The position numbers and the translations under genes were made by a program. Under the pieces are notes generated by a model. It ran no database searches. It saw only the letters and a list, made by a program, of their open reading frames with translations, and was not told where the DNA came from. DNA of 64,000 bases from Pseudomonas aegrilactucae (GTDB lineage: Bacteria > Pseudomonadota > Gammaproteobacteria > Pseudomonadales > Pseudomonadaceae), in assembly GCF_019168305.1 (NCBI RefSeq), contig NZ_JAHTBI010000011.1, positions 59,222 through 123,221 of the forward strand. Direction: 5' to 3'. Below are positions 17,787 through 27,394 of the stretch, piece after piece. Numbering within the stretch: position 1 is the first letter of the stretch; each line of letters begins with the position of its first letter.

Positions 17787-19325
17787 ATGCCTAGTGAAAC
17801 TAACGTGCCAACTCAAACTCCGAAGACGCTAGACGCCTGGGTCAGATTGCTCGACAACGTGCAACTGCCGGTTCCGCTGGACAGCCACGAGCGGGTGCGC
17901 AACGCCATCGGCGACAGCCGCCGCTCGCTGCGCGACATCGCCGACCTGATGCAGGACAGCCCTGCGCTGGTGCTCAGCGTGATGCGCGAGGCCAACCGAC
18001 ACACCCATGGCAGCATGGCCGAGCCCGCCGAAAGCCTCGAAATCGCCCTCAACCGGCTGGGCCTCAAGCGTGCCGAAGAGCTGTTGCAACGCCTGCCCAC
18101 CTCGCCACCGGCACAGATCCCGCCGGCCTTGCGCCACTTGCAGATGATCAGCCAGCACGCCAGCCAGCAGGCCAGCGGCCTGTTCGCCAGTCAACTGGCC
18201 AGGCTCTGGCAGGAAATCCACTGGGGCAGCCTGCTGTTTCTCTCGCCGCTGTGGCCACTGGCGCTCGCCTGCCCCAAACTGCTCGAAGAGTGGGAGCTGC
18301 GCGTGGTGCACAAGGGCGAGCCGGCGCTGCGGGTCGAGCGCGAGCTGTTCGGCGTGCCGTTGCTTGCGCTGTGCCGCACCCTGGCCGACTTCTGGCGCCT
18401 GCCGGCCTGGGTCACCCAGGGCTACCGGGTGCTCAGCGAAGAACGCCGGCTGCTGGTGAAGGTGATGCACATCGCCCGCCTGCACGAACAACCGCTGCGC
18501 CAACAGCAACGGCTGGATGCCGACCCGGCCCTGCGCCGCTGGCTCAACCAGCCGGCCAACACAGTGTTGATGGCCAACGGCCTGGCCCTGGCCGCTCAAC
18601 ACGCCTGGGACTGCCCGCACAGCCAGCGCTGGCAGCGCCTGACCAGCCTGTACCTGCAGGCACCGCTGAGCGAGGTGCAGCAACAGGTCCACCAGCAGGC
18701 CGCGCACAGCGCGCGCCTGCATGCCGACCCCGACCTGTATCACCCTGCCGAGTCGCTGATCTGGCCAACCGGCACGCAACGCGTGCATCGGCGCCTGTTA
18801 CCGGCCGACGTGCCCTCCACCGAGTCGCTCGGGGCCTGGCGCAAGTACTGCGCCGACCTGCTGGTGGAACCAAGCGCCTTCAGCAACGCCATGCACCTGA
18901 CCACCTATGCCCGTGACGCCCTGGCAGCGTGCGGCATGCAGCGGGTGATGATGCTGATGGCCGACAAGGGCCACACCCACCTGCGGGTGCACCAGATCTG
19001 CGGCCTGCCCCCCGAGACGGCCAGCCTGGTGATACCGGTGGCCCAGAGCAAACTGTTGCAGCGCTTGCTGAGCCAGTCGGCGCAACTGCGCCTGACCCCC
19101 GACAACTACGCCCAGTTCGGCGCCCTGCTGCCGGGCAACCTGCGCGTGCTGTTCCGTGGCGAGCACCTGCTGCTGCGGTCACTGTCGAGCAACGGCAAGG
19201 TGATCATGCTGGTGCTGGCCGACCAGGGCGGCGGGCCGTTCTCCGAGATCAGCGTGCAGGCGTTCGCCAAGACGGCCCAATGCGTGGAGCGCGCCCTGAC
19301 CGCCTTCAGCAACCGCAGCGCCTGA
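17787..19325 (+). CDS. HDOD domain protein
   Basis: A 512-residue soluble protein. The first ~230 residues look like an HDOD domain, the HD-like output domain without hydrolase residues: LLDNVQLPVPLDSHERVRNA, DIADLMQDSPALVLSVMREAN, then LEIALNRLGLKRAEELLQRLP. The C-terminal ~150 residues (from about 355) resemble a degenerate GAF-like sensory segment (AFSNAMHLTTYARDALAACG, with MMLMAD and VMLVLADQGGGPFSE). Such proteins act in signalling; target unknown. Divergent from motA. Confidence 0.75.
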   Translation: MPSETNVPTQTPKTLDAWVRLLDNVQLPVPLDSHERVRNAIGDSRRSLRDIADLMQDSPALVLSVMREANRHTHGSMAEPAESLEIALNRLGLKRAEELLQRLPTSPPAQIPPALRHLQMISQHASQQASGLFASQLARLWQEIHWGSLLFLSPLWPLALACPKLLEEWELRVVHKGEPALRVERELFGVPLLALCRTLADFWRLPAWVTQGYRVLSEERRLLVKVMHIARLHEQPLRQQQRLDADPALRRWLNQPANTVLMANGLALAAQHAWDCPHSQRWQRLTSLYLQAPLSEVQQQVHQQAAHSARLHADPDLYHPAESLIWPTGTQRVHRRLLPADVPSTESLGAWRKYCADLLVEPSAFSNAMHLTTYARDALAACGMQRVMMLMADKGHTHLRVHQICGLPPETASLVIPVAQSKLLQRLLSQSAQLRLTPDNYAQFGALLPGNLRVLFRGEHLLLRSLSSNGKVIMLVLADQGGGPFSEISVQAFAKTAQCVERALTAFSNRSA

Positions 19326-19371
19326 GCCATGCGCTACAATCGCCCACTCTGTTCCGCTCTGGAGACTCTGG

Positions 19372-20181
19372 ATGACTGACTTTTCCGGCTTGCCCCTGGT
19401 GATTGAACCCACCGACCTGCAAGCCCGCCTGGCGGCGCCGGGGCTGATCCTGGTCGACCTGACCAGCATCAACCGCTATGGCAGCGGGCACATCCCAGGA
19501 GCTCGCTTCGTCGACCCCAAGCGCACCCAGCTGGGCCAGCCCCCGGCACCGGGGCTGCTGCCGGCCAAGGGCGACCTGGAAAAACTGTTCGGCGAGCTGG
19601 GCCACAGCGCCGACGCGGTGTACGTGGTGTATGACGACGAAGGCGGCGGCTGGGCCGGGCGTTTCATCTGGTTGCTGGATGTGATCGGCCATACGCGCTA
19701 CCACTACCTCAATGGCGGTGTGCAGGCCTGGCCGGCCGACAACCTGTCGACCGAGGTGCCCGCGCCTGCCATCGGCAGCGTCAGCCTGACCTTGCACGAC
19801 GAACCCACCGCCACCCGCGAATACCTGCAAAGCCGCCTCGGCGCTGCCGACCTCGCGATCTGGGATGCGCGCAGCCCCGGGGAATACAGTGGCCAGAAAG
19901 TGCTGGCGGCCAAGGGCGGGCATATCCCTGGCGCGGTCAACTTCGAGTGGACCGCCGGCATGGACCTGAACGACCACCTGCGCATCCGCCAGGACATGCC
20001 CCAGATCCTCGCACAGCTGGGCATCAGCAAAGACAAGGAAGTGGTCACCCACTGCCAGACTCACCACCGTTCCGGCTTTACCTACCTGGTGGCCAAGCAC
20101 CTGGGCTACCCACGGGTCAAGGCGTATGCCGGCTCCTGGGGCGAATGGGGCAACCATCCGGACACGCCCGTAGACGTTTAA
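19372..20181 (+). CDS. rhdA: Thiosulfate:cyanide sulfurtransferase (rhodanese) RhdA
   Basis: Tandem-domain rhodanese of 269 residues that moves sulfane sulfur from thiosulfate to acceptors. An inactive N-terminal rhodanese domain is followed by an active C-terminal domain. The catalytic loop HCQTHHRSG, with Cys228, is the particular loop described for Azotobacter vinelandii RhdA rather than the CRxGx[RT] of mammalian enzymes. A TACAAT hexamer at 19335-19340 may be its -10 box. It lies 9 bases upstream of psd and is probably cotranscribed with it. Confidence 0.93.
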   Translation: MTDFSGLPLVIEPTDLQARLAAPGLILVDLTSINRYGSGHIPGARFVDPKRTQLGQPPAPGLLPAKGDLEKLFGELGHSADAVYVVYDDEGGGWAGRFIWLLDVIGHTRYHYLNGGVQAWPADNLSTEVPAPAIGSVSLTLHDEPTATREYLQSRLGAADLAIWDARSPGEYSGQKVLAAKGGHIPGAVNFEWTAGMDLNDHLRIRQDMPQILAQLGISKDKEVVTHCQTHHRSGFTYLVAKHLGYPRVKAYAGSWGEWGNHPDTPVDV

Positions 20182-20190
20182 GGAAATTCA

Positions 20191-21057
20191 ATGAAATCCC
20201 GCTTGTTCATCATCAGCCAATACCTGCTGCCCCACCACCTGCTCTCGCGCCTGGCCGGCTGCGTCGCCGAATGCCGCGTGCGCTGGTTCAAGAATGCCTT
20301 CACCGCCTGGTTCGCCAAGCGCTATCAGGTCGACATGTCCCAGGCCCAGGTCGAAGACCTGACCGCCTACGAGCATTTCAACGCCTTCTTCACCCGTGCG
20401 CTCAAGCCGGGCGCGCGCCCGCTGGACCAGACCCCTGGCGCGATCCTGTGCCCGGCCGACGGCGCGGTGAGCCAACTGGGCCCGATCGAGCATGGTCGCA
20501 TCTTCCAGGCCAAGGGCCACAGCTTCAGTGCCGTGGAACTGCTGGGCGGCGACCCGACGAATGCCGCGCCGTTCATGGGCGGCGAGTTCGCCACCATCTA
20601 CCTGTCGCCCAAGGACTACCACCGTGTGCACATGCCACTGGCCGGTACCCTGCGCGAGATGATCTATGTGCCGGGGCGCCTGTTCTCGGTGAACCAGACC
20701 ACCGCCGAGAACGTGCCCGAGCTGTTTGCGCGCAACGAGCGCGTGGTGTGCCTGTTCGACACCGAGCGCGGGCCGATGGCCGTGGTACTGGTGGGGGCGA
20801 TGATCGTGGCGTCGGTGGAGACGGTGTGGGCTGGGCTGGTCACGCCGCCCAAGCGCGAGCTGAAGACGTTCCGTTACGACGAAGCGGCGCGTGCGCCGAT
20901 CCATCTGGAGAAAGGCGCCGAGCTGGGCCGCTTCAAGCTGGGTTCGACCGCCGTGGTGCTGTTCGGGCCAGAGCAGGTGAAGTGGGCCGAGTCGCTGGGC
21001 GCAGGTTCTGCGGTGAGCATGGGTGAGTGCCTGGCGTTGCCGACACAGCAAGCCTGA
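20191..21057 (+). CDS. psd: Phosphatidylserine decarboxylase proenzyme
   Basis: Makes phosphatidylethanolamine at the inner membrane. The 288-residue proenzyme self-cleaves at the LGST motif to give a pyruvoyl group; here FKLGSTAVVLF lies about 30 residues from the C-terminus as usual. Other hallmarks are FNAFFTRALKPGARP, PADGAVSQLG and YLSPKDYHRVHMP. AAGGAAA precedes the ATG. Operon rhdA-psd. Confidence 0.97.
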   Translation: MKSRLFIISQYLLPHHLLSRLAGCVAECRVRWFKNAFTAWFAKRYQVDMSQAQVEDLTAYEHFNAFFTRALKPGARPLDQTPGAILCPADGAVSQLGPIEHGRIFQAKGHSFSAVELLGGDPTNAAPFMGGEFATIYLSPKDYHRVHMPLAGTLREMIYVPGRLFSVNQTTAENVPELFARNERVVCLFDTERGPMAVVLVGAMIVASVETVWAGLVTPPKRELKTFRYDEAARAPIHLEKGAELGRFKLGSTAVVLFGPEQVKWAESLGAGSAVSMGECLALPTQQA

Positions 21058-21062
21058 CCCAC

Positions 21063-21095
21063 AAAAAAGCCCGCAGCGATGCGGGCTTTTTTTTG
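21063..21095. terminator. Strong intrinsic terminator after psd
   Basis: AAAAAAGCCCGCA-GCGA-TGCGGGCTTTTTTTT: a perfect 8-pair stem with GCGA loop, 8 T on the plus strand and 6 T when read on the minus strand. It ends rhdA-psd and could also stop transcripts arriving from serB on the other strand. Confidence 0.92.
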
Positions 21096-21108
21096 TAGTC
21101 GACTTTCG

Positions 21109-21202
21109 GGCCTCTTCGCTGGCAAGCCAGCTCCCACAGGATCATCACCGCCTTCTGGAGCTATGGCAAACCTGTGGGAGCGGGCTTGACCCGCGATGGG
21201 CC
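21109..21202. repeat. Mixed inverted REP pair of two subtypes
   Basis: The left arm (21109-21140) is the common type with GCTGGCAAGCCAGCTCCCACAGG. The right arm (21171-21202) is the other type, CCTGTGGGAGCGGGCTTGACCCGCG. Both share the CCCACAGG head but differ in the palindromic body. Located between the psd terminator and the serB stop. Confidence 0.88.
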
Positions 21203-21222
21203 GCAAAGCGGCCCCGCCTTGT

Positions 21223-22437
21223 TCAGTCGCGCCCGTCGCGGTCGCGAAAGCCGAGCAAATACAGCACCCCATCCAGCCCCAGGGTCGAAATCGCCTGCTT
21301 GGCCGACTGCTTGACCAGCGGCTTGGCCCGGAACGCCACGCCCAACCCGGCAATCGCCAGCATCGGCAGGTCGTTCGCGCCATCGCCCACGGCAATCGTC
21401 TGCTCCATCTGCAAGCCTTCCTTGCGCGCCAGTTCGGTGAGCAGGTCGGCCTTGCGCTGGGCATCCACGATCGGCTCCACGGCAACGCCGGTGACCTTGC
21501 CATCAACCACTTCCAGCTCGTTGGCGAACACATAGTCGATGCCCAGCTTTGCCTGCAACTGCTTGGCAAAGTAGGTGAAGCCGCCGGACAGGATGGCCGT
21601 CTTGTAGCCCAGGCGCTTGAGTTCGGCAAACAGCACCTCGGCCCCCTCGGTCAGGCGCAGCGAAGCACTGATCTGGTCGAGCACGTTGACGTCCAGCCCC
21701 TTGAGCAGCGCCAGGCGCTCCTTGAAGCTGGCGCGAAAATCCAGCTCGCCACGCATCGCGCGCTCGGTGATTTCCGATACCTGCTCGCCCACGCCAGCGG
21801 CCTTGGCCAGCTCGTCGATCACCTCGGCCTCGATCAGCGTCGAGTCCATGTCGAACACCGCCAGGCGGCGGTTGCGACGGAACAGCGAATCCTGCTGGAA
21901 GGCGATATCGACGTTCAATTCCTGCGCCACGCTGAGGAACTCGGCGCGCAGGGCCTGCGGATCGGCCGGCTCGCCGCGCACCGAGAACTCGATGCAGCCC
22001 TTGCCCTGATCGGCCGGCGTGTCCAGCGCGATGCGACCCGACAGACGGTCGATGTGGTCGATGTTCAGGCCATACTGGGCCGTGATCGAGCTGACCCGCT
22101 GCAACTGTTCGGCGGTGACCTTGCGCGTGAGCAGGGTGACGATATGGCGGGCCTTGCCCTGGCCATCGACCCACTGCTGGTAGTCCTGCTCGGACACCGG
22201 GGTGAAGCGCACCTGCTGGTCGAGCTTGTAACCGGTGAACAGGATGTCCTTGAGTACGGCAGACGCCTGTTCGGTGCTGGGGATTTCCACCAGGATGCCG
22301 AACGACAGGGTGTCATGGATGACCGCCTGACCGATATCGAGGATGTTGACCCCGCCCTGGGCCAGCACGCCGGTAATGGCTGCGGTAAGACCCGGGCGGT
22401 CCTCGCCGGTGATGTTAATCAGAACGATTTCGCGCAA
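21223..22437 (-). CDS. serB: Phosphoserine phosphatase SerB
   Basis: Last step of serine synthesis. The 404-residue form, normal for pseudomonads, has N-terminal ACT-like regulatory repeats (residues 1-170, starting LREIVLINITGEDRPGL) and a HAD phosphatase domain with AVFDMDSTLIEAEVIDE (nucleophile Asp), ILSGGFTYFAKQL and VGDGANDLPML. The start codon is TTG at 22435-22437; no ATG gives the family N-terminus. Divergent from the YtjB-family gene, as serB and ytjB are in E. coli. Confidence 0.97.
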   Translation of the reverse strand: MREIVLINITGEDRPGLTAAITGVLAQGGVNILDIGQAVIHDTLSFGILVEIPSTEQASAVLKDILFTGYKLDQQVRFTPVSEQDYQQWVDGQGKARHIVTLLTRKVTAEQLQRVSSITAQYGLNIDHIDRLSGRIALDTPADQGKGCIEFSVRGEPADPQALRAEFLSVAQELNVDIAFQQDSLFRRNRRLAVFDMDSTLIEAEVIDELAKAAGVGEQVSEITERAMRGELDFRASFKERLALLKGLDVNVLDQISASLRLTEGAEVLFAELKRLGYKTAILSGGFTYFAKQLQAKLGIDYVFANELEVVDGKVTGVAVEPIVDAQRKADLLTELARKEGLQMEQTIAVGDGANDLPMLAIAGLGVAFRAKPLVKQSAKQAISTLGLDGVLYLLGFRDRDGRD

Positions 22438-22507
22438 AACAGGCTCCGACTCAGTGACAAAACCCGCATTCTACCCACATTCGCAGACCATCGGGCGCAG
22501 TCGATAC

Positions 22508-22536
22508 TTTGCCCGCCCATGGCCTGTCGCTATACT
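22508..22536 (+). promoter_or_regulatory. Candidate sigma-70 promoter for the YtjB-family gene
   Basis: TTTGCC and TATACT are separated by 17 bases, and the -10 box lies 36 bases before the GTG start at 22573. The -35 match is weak; the -10 matches five of six consensus bases. Confidence 0.45.
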
Positions 22537-22572
22537 GCGCAGCAACTTCTCCGACATAAAGAGCCGCGCTCT

Positions 22573-24072
22573 GTGAACCGGCCCACGCCCGTTAAAACCG
22601 ACAACTTCTTCCTGCTGATCTTCCGTGCCCTGCGCCAGCGCCGTGTACCGTTGGCCCTGCGGATCGCCTGCCACAACGTGTTTCTGGTGGCGTTGGCGCT
22701 GGTCATCTATGCCGGGGTCATGGGCCTGCAGTTCAAGGAAGCCATGCACCAGCAGGCCGATGCCCTGGGGCAGAGCCTGACCACGCAGACCGCCACGTCG
22801 GCCACCGAACTGCTGGTGTCCAACGACATCCTCAGCCTCAACGTGCTGCTGGGCAACCTGGTGAAGAACCCGCTGGTGGCGCATGCGGCCATCTACAGCG
22901 TCGACAACCGGATCCTCGCCGAGGCTGGCCAGCGCCCGAAAAACGGACTGCTGGGTGAAGCCGAAGGGCTTTACCAGACCAAGATCACCTTTCAGGACGT
23001 GACAGCCGGGCAACTGCGCATCAGCCTGGACATGAGCCAGTTCCAGCAGCCGCTGACCATCAGCCTGCAGAGCATGGGCATTCTGGCCGCCATCCTGCTG
23101 GCACTGGCGCTGGCCCTGAGCCTGCGGCTTGGGCGTTTCATCTCCACCCCGTTGCTGCAACTGCGGGTGTGGCTGCGCGACCTCGATGCCTACACCCCGG
23201 CCACGGATCGCCAGGACGAGATCGGCGACCTGGCGCGCCAGTTGCACTCGCGCTTCGCCCCGCCGCCGCCCGAACCGGAAATCGAGCCCGAAGAAGACGA
23301 ACTGGACGAGGATGAACAGGAGCCGGCCTTCCAGGTGCGCAATCTGCGCGACCCGAGCTTCGACCAGTCGCCGGTCGTGGCAAAGCCTGCGGCCAGACCC
23401 GTGCTGGACGAAGACGATGACGACGCCTTTGCCGACCTGCGTGATGACAGCGAGGCCGCGCCGCGCCCGCTAGTACCGGCCGCGCCGCGCCAGCCACAAG
23501 CCAGCGCCGTGCTGGCGGTGCAACTGGGGTCGCAGGAGCAGTTGCGGCGTTTGCCGCGGGCCCGCCTGACCGAACTGCTGGACCGCTACCGTGACTGCCT
23601 GGAGCAGGCCGCGTCGCTGTATGAAAGTGAAGTGCACACGCTCAACGATGGCAGCACCCTGCTGCTGTTCCACAGCGCGGACGCCGGTGAGGACTACCTG
23701 ACCAACGCCATCTGCTGTGGCGAGTTGCTGCGCGCGCTGGGCCATGCGCTGCAGGTGGAGGTCGCGGACAGCGGCATTACCTTGCAATTGCAACTGGGCC
23801 TGGCGCTGGGCGAAGACTTGCACGGCCTGAGCCAGATCGACCTGCTGCTGACCGACAAGGCCCAGGACGCCCTGGCGCTGTCGCAGCACAGCCGCAACCT
23901 GCTGCTGGTGGAGCGCAAGGTCAGTGGTGATGCGCTGATCCGCCAGCGTGCGCGTATCCGGCCGATTGCCAGCCCTGAAGGCGCGTGCTGTGTGGAGCGA
24001 TTGATGGAGCCGTATCCGTCGATGCTGGAACGCCAGCTGGCACGCATGCACGAGCGCCAGATCAAGACCTGA
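22573..24072 (+). CDS. AhpA/YtjB-family membrane protein with a degenerate nucleotide-cyclase-like C-terminus
   Basis: 499 residues from a GTG start (VNRPTPVKTDNFF). Layout: cytoplasmic basic N-terminus, membrane helix 1 (about 32-51), periplasmic domain (52-166), membrane helix 2 (167-186), a HAMP-like stretch (about 187-225), an acidic Pro-rich linker (228-300), and a C-terminal domain (312-475). That last domain resembles class III cyclases in order: AVLAVQLG, RLTELLDRYRDCLEQ, HTLNDGSTLLLF, then LQLQLGLALGEDL. The first metal-binding Asp is missing (Gln317/Leu318 region). E. coli YtjB is only about 214 residues and ends near the HAMP. Function unknown; a sensor-like role is inferred. Confidence 0.75.
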   Translation: MNRPTPVKTDNFFLLIFRALRQRRVPLALRIACHNVFLVALALVIYAGVMGLQFKEAMHQQADALGQSLTTQTATSATELLVSNDILSLNVLLGNLVKNPLVAHAAIYSVDNRILAEAGQRPKNGLLGEAEGLYQTKITFQDVTAGQLRISLDMSQFQQPLTISLQSMGILAAILLALALALSLRLGRFISTPLLQLRVWLRDLDAYTPATDRQDEIGDLARQLHSRFAPPPPEPEIEPEEDELDEDEQEPAFQVRNLRDPSFDQSPVVAKPAARPVLDEDDDDAFADLRDDSEAAPRPLVPAAPRQPQASAVLAVQLGSQEQLRRLPRARLTELLDRYRDCLEQAASLYESEVHTLNDGSTLLLFHSADAGEDYLTNAICCGELLRALGHALQVEVADSGITLQLQLGLALGEDLHGLSQIDLLLTDKAQDALALSQHSRNLLLVERKVSGDALIRQRARIRPIASPEGACCVERLMEPYPSMLERQLARMHERQIKT

Positions 24073-24087
24073 GGCGCGCTTTGGGGC

Positions 24088-24174
24088 CCCTTCGCTGGCA
24101 AGCCAGCTCCCACAGGGTACTGCGCCGGTCTTAAGGGTGCTGGAGTACCTGTGGGAGCTGGCTTGCCAGCGAAG
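24088..24174. repeat. Inverted pair of REP elements
   Basis: CCTTCGCTGGCAAGCCAGCT and the facing AGCTGGCTTGCCAGCGAAG copies separated by roughly 35 bases, downstream of the YtjB-family gene and before the bidirectional terminator. Confidence 0.9.
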
Positions 24175-24201
24175 AAGTCACCCCGGTTTTTCGTCAGCCA
24201 C

Positions 24202-24229
24202 AAAAAAGCCCGCATCGCTGCGGGCTTTT
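24202..24229. terminator. Bidirectional intrinsic terminator
   Basis: AAAAAAGCCCGCA-TCGC-TGCGGGCTTTTC. Read on the minus strand it has a 6-T tail and lies 11 bases past the pqiC-like stop; read on the plus strand it has 4 T and ends the YtjB-family transcript. Confidence 0.88.
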
Positions 24230-24239
24230 CTATGTCCGG

Positions 24240-24950
24240 TCAGAACCGGAACACTTCCATCTCGGTCCGGATCGGCGTCGCCATCGGAATCCGCGGTTTT
24301 TCCGGCTCCTTGCGCACCTGCACCGGCGCCGCCTTCTTGGGCTGCTCCTGCACGATCGGCGGCTGGTTGGCCAGCGGCTTCAACGCCACGCTCAACTGCT
24401 CGGCCAGACGCTGCAGCAACTGCCCCTGAGCCTGCACCTGCGCCGCCGAGCTGCCTTCATGGGCCTGCTCCAAATGCACGATGCGGTTGTCGCGCACCTG
24501 GCCACGACGGTCAAGCAAGCGCCACTGCGCATCCAGGATCGCCGGCTGGTTGGCACCCGAGTCCAGCCGCGTGATCGACAGCAGCACCTGCACATCCGGG
24601 CTGAAACCCGTGCTGGCCGGGGCCAGCACCACGCGCTGGCTGTCCAGGCGCCAGGCCAGCTGACGCACCAGCAATTGGTCGATATCACGTGACAGGCTAC
24701 CCGCCCAGCGACCATCGGTCGCCGCAGTCAGGCTGCCATCACGCTGGCGTTGCAGCAACGTCTCGCGCTGCAGGTAGTCAGCCACCGACACCGGCCCCAG
24801 CACCACGGCCATGCCGCTGCTCTGGGTCGGTTGCCCCGGCTCGCCACTGTCGAGCTGATAAAGCGCTACCGGCTGGTGCATGCTGCAACCGGCCAAGCCC
24901 AGCACGCCACTGAGCAGTAGAACAAATGGAAGGCGCAGAAAAGTCATCAT
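24240..24950 (-). CDS. PqiC/YmbA-like lipoprotein
   Basis: A 236-residue outer-membrane lipoprotein candidate: signal peptide ending in the lipobox LAGCS (Cys near residue 22), then the ABC_trans_aux fold (ALYQLDSG, VVLGPVSVADYLQR, SLSRDIDQLLVRQLAW), and a Pro/Lys-rich C-terminal tail. In E. coli PqiC works with PqiA/PqiB in an MCE lipid-transport system; neither partner is beside this gene. It follows parC by 170 bases (24951-25119 shows nothing clear). Assignment to the family is good; partner unknown. Confidence 0.82.
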   Translation of the reverse strand: MMTFLRLPFVLLLSGVLGLAGCSMHQPVALYQLDSGEPGQPTQSSGMAVVLGPVSVADYLQRETLLQRQRDGSLTAATDGRWAGSLSRDIDQLLVRQLAWRLDSQRVVLAPASTGFSPDVQVLLSITRLDSGANQPAILDAQWRLLDRRGQVRDNRIVHLEQAHEGSSAAQVQAQGQLLQRLAEQLSVALKPLANQPPIVQEQPKKAAPVQVRKEPEKPRIPMATPIRTEMEVFRF

Positions 24951-25119
24951 CCCATCCAGGCGGTGGCCACACGGCTAACCGCAGTGATACTCATGAATTC
25001 ATCGGGCACACAGCCACGCCGGCGCCACAGGGTGCCTATCATCCGCGAAAGTACGGTGCGACTCCAGTGTTTCAGCCGCGAACGGGCAGGAAAATACCCG
25101 TTCGAAGCCTCTGCAGCGC

Positions 25120-27384
25120 TTATCCGAGGCTTTCGACCAACAGCGCATCGACCCGCTGGAAGCCACGCGGCAGCTTGTTGCCACGGCGCCCACGCTCGCC
25201 CTTGTAGTGCTCAAGGTCCTCGCCCTTGAGTGACAGGGTACGCTTGCCGGCCTGCAATACAAGGGTCGAACCCTCGGCAATCACGGCCAGGTCAGTCACA
25301 AATTCTTCACGGCTGGCAACCCGATCACCGGGAATACCGATGATCTTGTTGCCCTTGCCCTTGCCCAACTGCGGCAGGTCGCTGACCTTGAAGACCAGCA
25401 GCCGGCCTTCGGTGGTCACGGCGGCCAGCCAGTCGTTCTCGCGATCGCCCACCTGGCGCGGCAGGATCACCTTGGCGTTGTTGGGCAGGCTCAACAGGGC
25501 CTTGCCGGCCTTGTTCTTGGCCTGCAGGTCTTCCCCCTTGACCACGAAGCCGTAGCCGGCGTCCGAGGCGATGACGTACAGGCCATCGTCTTCGGGCATC
25601 AGCACGCACTCGAACGTGGCACCCGGTGGCGGCGTAAGACGACCAGTCAGCGGCTCGCCCTGGCCACGCGCCGACGGCAAGGTGTGCGAGGGCACCGAGT
25701 AGCTGCGACCGGTGGAGTCGATGAACACCGCATACTGGTTGGAGCGCCCCGCTGCCGCCGTCTTGAAGCCGTCCCCGGCCTTGTAGGAGAGCCCCGTGGC
25801 GTCGATGTCATGGCCCTTGGCCGAGCGCACCCAGCCCTTCTCCGACAGTACCACGGTGACTTTTTCGTTGGGCAGCAGGTCGTGCTCGGTCATCGCGCGG
25901 GCTTCGGCGCGCTCGACGATGGGCGAGCGACGGTCATCGCCATAGGTTTGGGCGTCTTGCAGCAGCTCGGTACGCACCAGCTTCTTGAGCTTGGCTTCGC
26001 TGCCCAGCAAGGCCTGCAGCTTGGCCTGCTCCTTGAGCAACTCGTCCTGTTCGTTGCGCAGCTTCATTTCTTCCAGGCGCGCCAACTGGCGCAGGCGCGT
26101 GTCGAGGATGTAGTCGGCCTGGATCTCGCTCAGGGCGAAACGCTCGATCAGCCTGGCGCGCGGGTGCTCCTCGGTACGGATGATGTGGATCACTTCGTCC
26201 AGGTTGAGGTAGGCGATCAGCAAGCCGTCCAACAGGTGCAGGCGACGCTCCACCTTGTCCAGGCGGAACTGCAGGCGCCGACGCACGGTTTGCACGCGAA
26301 ACTGCAGCCACTCCACCAGCAGCGTGCGCAGGTTTTTCAACTGCGGCTTGCCGTCCAGGCCGATGATGTTGATGTTGACCCGGTAGCTGGACTCAAGGTC
26401 GGTACTGGCAAACAGATGCTGCATCAGTGCGTCGTGGTCGACCCGGCTGTGTACCGGGATGATCACGATGCGGCATGGGTTCTCGTGGTCCGACTCGTCA
26501 CGCAGGTCGGCCACTTGCGGCGCCTTGGACGGCTTGGCCTGCATCATCGCGGCAATCTGTTCCAGCACCTTGGCGCCCGACACCTGATGCGGCAGCGCGG
26601 TGACCACGATGTCGCCGTCCTCGATGTGGTACACGGCGCGCATGCGCACCGAACCACGGCCGGTCTCGTAGATTTTCAGCAGGTCGGCGCGCGGCGTGAT
26701 GATTTCCGCTTCGGTGGGGTAGTCCGGGCCCTGGATGTGCTCGCACAGTTGCTCGACCGTGGCCTTGGGCTCGTCGAGCAGGCGCACGCAGGCGGTGGCC
26801 ACTTCGCGCAGGTTGTGCGGCGGCACATCGGTGGCCATGCCCACGGCAATGCCGGTGGTGCCGTTGAGCAGGATATTCGGCAAACGTGCCGGCAACACCA
26901 GCGGTTCGTCGAGGGTACCGTCGAAGTTCGGGCCCCAGTCGGCAGTACCCTGGCCCAGCTCGCTGAGCAGTACCTCGGAATAGCGCGACAGGCGCGCCTC
27001 GGTATAGCGCATGGCCGCGAACGACTTCGGATCGTCCGGCGCACCCCAGTTGCCCTGGCCGTCGACCAGGGTGTAGCGGTAGCTGAACGGCTGCGCCATC
27101 AGCACCATGGCTTCGTAGCAGGCCGAATCGCCGTGCGGGTGGAACTTGCCGAGCACGTCACCGACGGTACGCGCCGACTTCTTGTGCTTGGAGTCGGCGT
27201 CCAGCCCCAGCTCGCTCATGGCGTAGACGATGCGTCGCTGCACCGGCTTCAGGCCGTCGCCGATGTGCGGCAGGGCACGGTCCATGATCACGTACATGGA
27301 GTAGTTGAGGTAGGCCTGTTCGGTGAAGTCAGCCAGTGACCGGCGCTCTACGCCATCGAGGCTGAGATCAAGGGAGTCGCTCAT
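25120..27384 (-). CDS. parC: DNA topoisomerase IV subunit A
   Basis: Breaking-rejoining subunit of topoisomerase IV, which unlinks daughter chromosomes. The 754-residue protein has the GyrA-type core ([23 protein letters not shown]), the catalytic Tyr in [11 protein letters not shown], the quinolone-determining stretch [13 protein letters not shown], and a C-terminal beta-pinwheel. Residues Ser87 and Glu91, the usual resistance positions in Pseudomonas, are wild type. Last of the nudF...parE...parC run apart from the pqiC-like gene. Confidence 0.98.
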   Translation of the reverse strand: MSDSLDLSLDGVERRSLADFTEQAYLNYSMYVIMDRALPHIGDGLKPVQRRIVYAMSELGLDADSKHKKSARTVGDVLGKFHPHGDSACYEAMVLMAQPFSYRYTLVDGQGNWGAPDDPKSFAAMRYTEARLSRYSEVLLSELGQGTADWGPNFDGTLDEPLVLPARLPNILLNGTTGIAVGMATDVPPHNLREVATACVRLLDEPKATVEQLCEHIQGPDYPTEAEIITPRADLLKIYETGRGSVRMRAVYHIEDGDIVVTALPHQVSGAKVLEQIAAMMQAKPSKAPQVADLRDESDHENPCRIVIIPVHSRVDHDALMQHLFASTDLESSYRVNINIIGLDGKPQLKNLRTLLVEWLQFRVQTVRRRLQFRLDKVERRLHLLDGLLIAYLNLDEVIHIIRTEEHPRARLIERFALSEIQADYILDTRLRQLARLEEMKLRNEQDELLKEQAKLQALLGSEAKLKKLVRTELLQDAQTYGDDRRSPIVERAEARAMTEHDLLPNEKVTVVLSEKGWVRSAKGHDIDATGLSYKAGDGFKTAAAGRSNQYAVFIDSTGRSYSVPSHTLPSARGQGEPLTGRLTPPPGATFECVLMPEDDGLYVIASDAGYGFVVKGEDLQAKNKAGKALLSLPNNAKVILPRQVGDRENDWLAAVTTEGRLLVFKVSDLPQLGKGKGNKIIGIPGDRVASREEFVTDLAVIAEGSTLVLQAGKRTLSLKGEDLEHYKGERGRRGNKLPRGFQRVDALLVESLG

Positions 27385-27394
27385 GCGGGCCTCA

